A stretch of 64,000 nucleotides of DNA, taken from contig JAJFFX010000008.1 in assembly GCA_021776455.1 (NCBI GenBank), positions 1 to 64,000 on the forward strand, in the 5' to 3' direction. Positions 58,759 to 64,000 of the stretch are shown piece by piece (within the stretch, counting starts at the first letter, position 1; each line of letters begins with the position of its first letter). A program made the position numbers and the translations under genes. The notes under the pieces were generated by a model. That model was not told the origin of the DNA, ran no database searches, and was given only the letters and a program-made list of their open reading frames with translations. Origin of the DNA: Hyphococcus sp. (GTDB lineage: Bacteria; Pseudomonadota; Alphaproteobacteria; Caulobacterales; Parvularculaceae).

Positions 58759-61599
58759 ATGCCTATTCTTCGAGAAAAAGATTTCGGCACGCCGGATGTG
58801 AACGCCGCCGAGATTGTCTCGGTTGAGATAGATGGGCATACGGTGAGCGTTCCCGCTGGCGTTTCAGTCATGCGTGCAGCCGCGATTGCCGGGCTCTCAA
58901 TCCCAAAACTTTGCGCCACGGACCAGCTAAAGGCGTTCGGCTCCTGCCGGCTTTGCCTCGTTGAGGTTGAAGGCCGTAAGGGAACACCCGCCTCATGCAC
59001 AACGCTGGTCGAAGACGGTATGAGAGTCCGCACACAGACGGAAAACCTGGCAACGCTGCGTCGAGGAGTAATGGAATTATATATTTCCGATCACCCGCTT
59101 GATTGCTTGACCTGCTCCGATAATGGCGATTGTGAGCTGCAGGATATGGCTGGTGCGGTGGGTTTGCGCGATGTTCGCTACGGCTATGCGGGCGACAGCC
59201 ATCTGGATGCTAAAAAAGACGAGAGCAATCCCTATTTTTCATTTGATCCGTCGAAATGCATTGTTTGTTCACGTTGCGTGCGTGCCTGTGATGAAGTCCA
59301 GGGCACACTTGCCCTGACGATTGAGGGGAGGGGCTTTGGCTCGAAAGTATCAGCCTCTATGGGTGAGGATTTTTTCACCTCCGAATGCGTTTCCTGCGGC
59401 GCATGCGTCGAGGCCTGCCCGACCGCGACTTTACAGGAAAAATCTGTCATCGATCATGGCGTGCCAGACCGCACAGTGTTGACGACCTGCGCCTATTGCG
59501 GCGTTGGCTGTTCGTTCAAGGCGGAAATCAAAGGCGATCAGGTCGTGCGTATGACGCCCTTTAAGGAAGGTAAAGCCAATCACGGACATTCTTGCGTCAA
59601 AGGTCGATTTGCCTGGGGTTACGCGACGCATAAGGACCGGATTACAAAACCAATGATCCGTGAGAATATTACGGATCCATGGCGCGAGGTATCCTGGGAC
59701 GAGGCGATTGGTTTTGCGGCAAGCCGCCTCAAAGCCACTCAGGAAAAACATGGCCGCAAATCCATAGGCGCGATTTCATCTTCTCGCTGCACTATTGAAG
59801 AGGTCTGGTTGGTTCAAAAACTGGTGCGCACCGCGTTTTCAAACAATAATGTCGACACTTGCGCGCGTGTCTGTCATTCGCCGACAGGCTATGGCCTGAA
59901 GCAGACCTTCGGCACATCTGCGGGCACCCAGGATTTCGATTCTGTCGCCGAGGCTGGCACGATTATGGTGATCGGCGCCAATCCGACCGATGCGCATCCG
60001 GTATTTGCGTCACAGATGAAACGGCGCTTGCGTGAGGGCGCCAAGCTTATCGTTGTTGACCCGCGCGCTATCGACCTTGTCCGCTCGCCTCATATTGAGG
60101 CTGCACACCATCTGGCGTTGCGCCCGGGAACGAATGTCGCTCTGATTAACGCCTTTTCCTATGTCGCCGCCGTAGACGGTCTGATTGATGAGGCGTTTGT
60201 TGAAGAGCGATGCGATCTTTCAACCTTCCGTGAGTGGCTCGGATTCATCAAGTCGGACGAAAATGCACCAGAGGCAGTGGCAAAGATCACTGGCGTGCCG
60301 ACAGAAGACATCCGCGCCGCCGCGAGGCTTTATGCGACAACCAAAAATGCGGCAATCTATTACGGTCTTGGCGTCACCGAACACAGTCAGGGCTCGACCA
60401 TGGTCATGGGGCTGGCGAACCTTGCGATGGCGACCGGTAATATCGGTCGGCGCGGCGTTGGCGTAAACCCACTACGTGGACAGAATAATGTTCAGGGCTC
60501 GTGCGACATGGGCTCCTTCCCACACGAGTTCTCTGGATACCGGCCTGTCTCCGACGATGGCGTGCGCGCTGTGTTTGAAAAGGCCTGGGGCCGGCGCCAA
60601 GATCCTGAGCCTGGTTATCGCATCCCGAATATGTTCGACGAAGCCTGCGCGGGTTCTTTTAAAGGGCTTTACATACAGGGTGAGGATGTCGCGCAATCCG
60701 ATCCCGACACTACCCATGTGGAGGCGGCGCTCAAGGCGTTGAATGTCCTCATTGTCCAGGACCTTTTCCTCAACGAGACCGCACGCTTTGCCCATGTCTT
60801 CCTGCCGGGGACCTCTTTTCTTGAAAAAGATGGTTGTTTCATCAATGCCGAGCGCCGAATAAATCGCGTACGCCCGGTCATGAAGTCGCAAACCGGCAAG
60901 GATGAATGGGAAGTAACGCAAGACCTCGCCCGTGCGCTTGGTTATGAAATGGGCCATGGCTCGGCTTCAGCGATCATGGATGAAATCGCGGCGTTGACGC
61001 CGACATTTAAGAATATTTCCTACGCGCTGCTTGACGAGAAAGGCAGCGTCCAATGGCCATGCAACGACGCTTCGCCGGACGGCACGCCGATTATGCATGT
61101 TGACGGCTTCGTGCGTGGCAAGGGAGCGTTTGTCGTTACCGAGTATGTGCCGACGGAAGAAAAAACAAATCGCAAATTCCCGCTGATCCTGACGACGGGA
61201 CGCATCTTGAGCCAGTATAATGTCGGCGCACAAACACGGCGTACGGAAAATGTTGACTGGTGGGAAGAAGACGTTCTGGAGATTCACCCCTCTGACGCCG
61301 AAATGCGCGGCGTACGTGACGGGCAATGGGTGTCGGTCCGCAGCCGCAAAGGCGAAACCAGCTTGCGCGCGGTGATTTCCGAGCGCATGGCGCCGGGCGT
61401 TGTCTATACGACATTCCACCACCCGGAATCTGGTGCTAATGTGATAACGACAGAGCTTTCCGATTGGGCGACGTCCTGTCCGGAATACAAGGTGACGGCA
61501 GTCGAAGTTGCGCCGGCGAATCACAAGTCGGACTGGCAAAATACTTATGAACGCGAAACGCCGGGCTATCGCCGGATCGCCAAGATACCGGCTGAATAA
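58759..61599 (+). CDS. fdsA: Formate dehydrogenase alpha subunit (molybdopterin, Fe-S), Cys-type
   Basis: 946 aa; N-terminal NuoG-like Fe-S domains, CAYCGVGCSFKAEIKGDQVVRM, TCARVCHSPTGYGL (Cys, not Sec). Confidence 0.96.
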   Translation: MPILREKDFGTPDVNAAEIVSVEIDGHTVSVPAGVSVMRAAAIAGLSIPKLCATDQLKAFGSCRLCLVEVEGRKGTPASCTTLVEDGMRVRTQTENLATLRRGVMELYISDHPLDCLTCSDNGDCELQDMAGAVGLRDVRYGYAGDSHLDAKKDESNPYFSFDPSKCIVCSRCVRACDEVQGTLALTIEGRGFGSKVSASMGEDFFTSECVSCGACVEACPTATLQEKSVIDHGVPDRTVLTTCAYCGVGCSFKAEIKGDQVVRMTPFKEGKANHGHSCVKGRFAWGYATHKDRITKPMIRENITDPWREVSWDEAIGFAASRLKATQEKHGRKSIGAISSSRCTIEEVWLVQKLVRTAFSNNNVDTCARVCHSPTGYGLKQTFGTSAGTQDFDSVAEAGTIMVIGANPTDAHPVFASQMKRRLREGAKLIVVDPRAIDLVRSPHIEAAHHLALRPGTNVALINAFSYVAAVDGLIDEAFVEERCDLSTFREWLGFIKSDENAPEAVAKITGVPTEDIRAAARLYATTKNAAIYYGLGVTEHSQGSTMVMGLANLAMATGNIGRRGVGVNPLRGQNNVQGSCDMGSFPHEFSGYRPVSDDGVRAVFEKAWGRRQDPEPGYRIPNMFDEACAGSFKGLYIQGEDVAQSDPDTTHVEAALKALNVLIVQDLFLNETARFAHVFLPGTSFLEKDGCFINAERRINRVRPVMKSQTGKDEWEVTQDLARALGYEMGHGSASAIMDEIAALTPTFKNISYALLDEKGSVQWPCNDASPDGTPIMHVDGFVRGKGAFVVTEYVPTEEKTNRKFPLILTTGRILSQYNVGAQTRRTENVDWWEEDVLEIHPSDAEMRGVRDGQWVSVRSRKGETSLRAVISERMAPGVVYTTFHHPESGANVITTELSDWATSCPEYKVTAVEVAPANHKSDWQNTYERETPGYRRIAKIPAE

Positions 61600-61604
61600 G
61601 GCTT

Positions 61605-62408
61605 ATGTTTCCCGTCAAAGTAATCGGCGAGGCAGCGCCGCCGGACAGCGAGACCACTATCCGTGTTGCCGATGGCGGAGAAGAACAGTGGCGTGTGCCG
61701 GAAGAAACGCCCGTCGCCTTGGTTTATAATCGACGTAATTACGCTGTGATGCTGGCAACGCCGCAGGATCTGATTGATTTTGCCGTCGGCTTTACATTGA
61801 CGGAACGCATTGTCGGATCGGTCAGCAATATCCTCGGGCTTGATATCATCCATACCGAGCGCGGCGCCGATTTACGACTGCGCATAGCAGAGCACTATCT
61901 TGAGCGGTTCGATCTGCGCCAACGTCGTCGCAACCTACCGGGAAATACTGGTTGCGGTGTTTGCGGGCTTGAAAATGCCGATACATTTTTCCAACCCTTG
62001 CCGAAGGTTGCGACTAAAAAAACCTCACTCAATTTGTCTGCAGTTTCTAAGGCGATTGATGCGCTCCCCGTACGCCAACCAATCAACCAGAGAACGCGCG
62101 CCGTTCATGCCGCCGCCTGGGTCAATTTTGACGGCGCGATATTGCATTTGCGCGAAGATGTGGGTCGTCACAATGCGCTCGACAAGTTGCTTGGCGCCCT
62201 GGCGCTAGAGGACGCAGACATAAGGGGTGGATTTGTTTTAGTATCGAGCCGGTGTTCTTATGAACTGATCGAAAAAGCAGCACATTGCGGCGTGACAGCG
62301 CTGGCCTCAATCTCCAGCCCGACAAATTTTGCTTTGCGCAAAGCGGCGGAGGCCAATATTGCTCTCTATGCACGCACCGCCACTGGCGTTGGAGAAATTA
62401 CCAGCTAG
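61605..62408 (+). CDS. fdhD: Formate dehydrogenase accessory sulfurtransferase
   Basis: 267 aa; ATPQDLIDFAVGFTLTERIV, NTGCGVCGLE, TRAVHAAAWVNFDGAI, REDVGRHNALDKLLG. Confidence 0.95.
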   Translation: MFPVKVIGEAAPPDSETTIRVADGGEEQWRVPEETPVALVYNRRNYAVMLATPQDLIDFAVGFTLTERIVGSVSNILGLDIIHTERGADLRLRIAEHYLERFDLRQRRRNLPGNTGCGVCGLENADTFFQPLPKVATKKTSLNLSAVSKAIDALPVRQPINQRTRAVHAAAWVNFDGAILHLREDVGRHNALDKLLGALALEDADIRGGFVLVSSRCSYELIEKAAHCGVTALASISSPTNFALRKAAEANIALYARTATGVGEITS

Positions 62409-62728
62409 CCTGTAACAATCTCTTTCTGCGAAATTTCTTACCCCGCGCGGCGCCTCGGACAGAATGCTGATAAGGAGTGATTTGTAATACTAAGAGCGAT
62501 TTTTTGGCAGATAAATTACAATCATCATGGTGAATTTGGAGAATGATATCATTTACGGAAAAGGTCGTTCAGCTGACTGGTCGGGTCATCGCGAATAGGC
62601 AAGGATGAAGTTCGTCAGACCATGTTCACGCGTATCACGGCGCTTTGAGGTGAATAAAATCCGAGCCGGCCTGTTGGCGGTGTTGAAATAAAAAAGGAAC
62701 GGCCTAGATAAATGCCGTCAAGATACAA

Positions 62729-64000
62729 ATGACCGACAATAAACTTCCGCCGCCAGGCGCTCCCGATATTGAGATTGCCCGCGCCGCAAGGATGGAGGCT
62801 ATCCTGCCGCTTGCCGAACAGCGGCTTGGCGTGCCGGCTGACGCACTCGTTCCTTATGGTCATTACAAAGCGAAACTGACTCTCGACTATATTGCCTCAA
62901 TCCAGGATCGGCCCAAAGGCAAACTCGTGCTTGTCACCGCGATCACGCCAACCCCGGCGGGCGAGGGCAAGACTACCACCAGTGTCGGCCTCAATGACGG
63001 GTTCAATAAAATCGGCGTCAAGTCGATGGTATGTCTGCGTGAACCGTCGCTCGGCCCATGCTTCGGCATGAAGGGCGGGGCCGCCGGCGGCGGGCGGGCG
63101 CAAGTTATGCCGATGGAGGATATTAATCTCCACTTTAACGGCGATTTTCATGCTATTACGTCCGCGCACAATCTTTTAGCGGCGTTAATTGATAATCATA
63201 TTCATTGGGGCAATGAACAAAATATTGATCCACGACGGGTCAGTTGGCGCCGTGTTGTCGACATGAACGACAGGGCGCTTCGCAACATAAATATCGGTCT
63301 GGGCGGCCCAGCGCATGGCGTACCGCGTGAGAGCGGGTTTGATATTACCGTTGCATCAGAGGTTATGGCGATCTTGTGCCTGGCGAGTGATCTTGTCGAT
63401 CTGAAGCGCCGCATCGGCAAAATTATCATTGCTCGCAGGCATGATAAAAGCCCGGTCACCGCGCATGATATTGGCGCAGACAGTGCGATGGTGGTGTTAT
63501 TGAAAGATGCGCTGCAGCCCAATCTAGTTCAGAGCATCGAACACAATTTAGCATTCATTCATGGCGGACCGTTCGCGAATATCGCTCATGGATGTAACTC
63601 CGTGATGGCGACGAAAACCGCCCTGCTACTTGCCGATATAGTCGTCACTGAAGCGGGGTTTGGGGCAGATCTCGGCGCCGAAAAATTTCTCGACATTAAA
63701 TGCCGCCAGTCCGGCTTGCGCCCCGACGCGATTGTACTCGTCGCCACTATCCGGGCGTTGAAAATGCAAGGAGGCGTTGCCAAGGGCGCGCTTGGACCGC
63801 CGAACGCCGATGCAGTTGAGCGCGGCTGCGCCAATATCGTCCGGCATATTGATAATTTAAAAACATATGGCATAACGCCGATCATCGCGATCAACCATTT
63901 TGTCAAAGACACGGATGAGGAAATCGCCGTTCTGGAACGCGTCTGTAAGGAACAGGGCGTACGGTTCGCGATTGCCAGACATTGGGCGGAGGGGGGTGCG
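62729..64000 (+). CDS. fhs: Formate-tetrahydrofolate ligase, truncated by the window end
   Basis: Read directly from the sequence (not in the ORF track because it has no stop in the window): [22 protein letters not shown]..., [57 protein letters not shown]. Confidence 0.96.
   Translation, partial: MTDNKLPPPGAPDIEIARAARMEAILPLAEQRLGVPADALVPYGHYKAKLTLDYIASIQDRPKGKLVLVTAITPTPAGEGKTTTSVGLNDGFNKIGVKSMVCLREPSLGPCFGMKGGAAGGGRAQVMPMEDINLHFNGDFHAITSAHNLLAALIDNHIHWGNEQNIDPRRVSWRRVVDMNDRALRNINIGLGGPAHGVPRESGFDITVASEVMAILCLASDLVDLKRRIGKIIIARRHDKSPVTAHDIGADSAMVVLLKDALQPNLVQSIEHNLAFIHGGPFANIAHGCNSVMATKTALLLADIVVTEAGFGADLGAEKFLDIKCRQSGLRPDAIVLVATIRALKMQGGVAKGALGPPNADAVERGCANIVRHIDNLKTYGITPIIAINHFVKDTDEEIAVLERVCKEQGVRFAIARHWAEGGA

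Noticed and set aside
59860-59890. Possible selenocysteine site in formate dehydrogenase alpha
   Set aside because: The reading frame has a Cys codon (TCARVCHSPTGYGL) and no in-frame TGA, so it is a Cys-type enzyme.
60967-61539. 190-aa reverse ORF
   Set aside because: Antisense to fdsA; no recognisable domain.

Overview
This 64 kb window is chromosomal DNA, probably from an alphaproteobacterium (inferred from gene content only). It is dense with operons and has few mobile-element traces. From start to end it contains: (i) a degenerate integrase/transposase remnant; (ii) an overlapping DUF3604 / parvulin PPIase / HupE-UreJ operon; (iii) an ethanolamine-type permease, glutamine-synthetase-like ligase, ALDH and Fe-ADH cluster; (iv) a GlpSTPQV-like ABC transporter with a DUF2160 protein, then an alpha/beta hydrolase and an exported GDPD; (v) a beta-barrel / LolA-like / MMPL transporter module; (vi) a GST and a LysR regulator sharing a candidate operator motif; (vii) a decayed methyltransferase plus flavin-dependent halogenase remnant; (viii) a compact chemosensory operon (STAS, CheY, CheA, CheW, CheR, CheY, a small unknown protein, a multi-PAS MCP, CheB, CheD); (ix) a deoxyribose/deoxynucleoside module with a full-length ALDH and a half-length ALDH paralogue; (x) ung; (xi) a near-complete purine-to-ureidoglycolate catabolic cluster; (xii) folD, DUF1244, NAD-dependent formate dehydrogenase (fdsGBA), fdhD and the 5' part of fhs, which runs off the window. 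The best candidates for new biology are a small chemotaxis-operon protein with a CheZ-like D-x3-Q motif, an A-B-A-B-A PAS array with an exact 243-aa period in the MCP, an ALDH paralogue lacking its catalytic half, and the DUF3604/PPIase/HupE operon. I saw no CRISPR array, rRNA or convincing tRNA, but no covariance-model search could be run.
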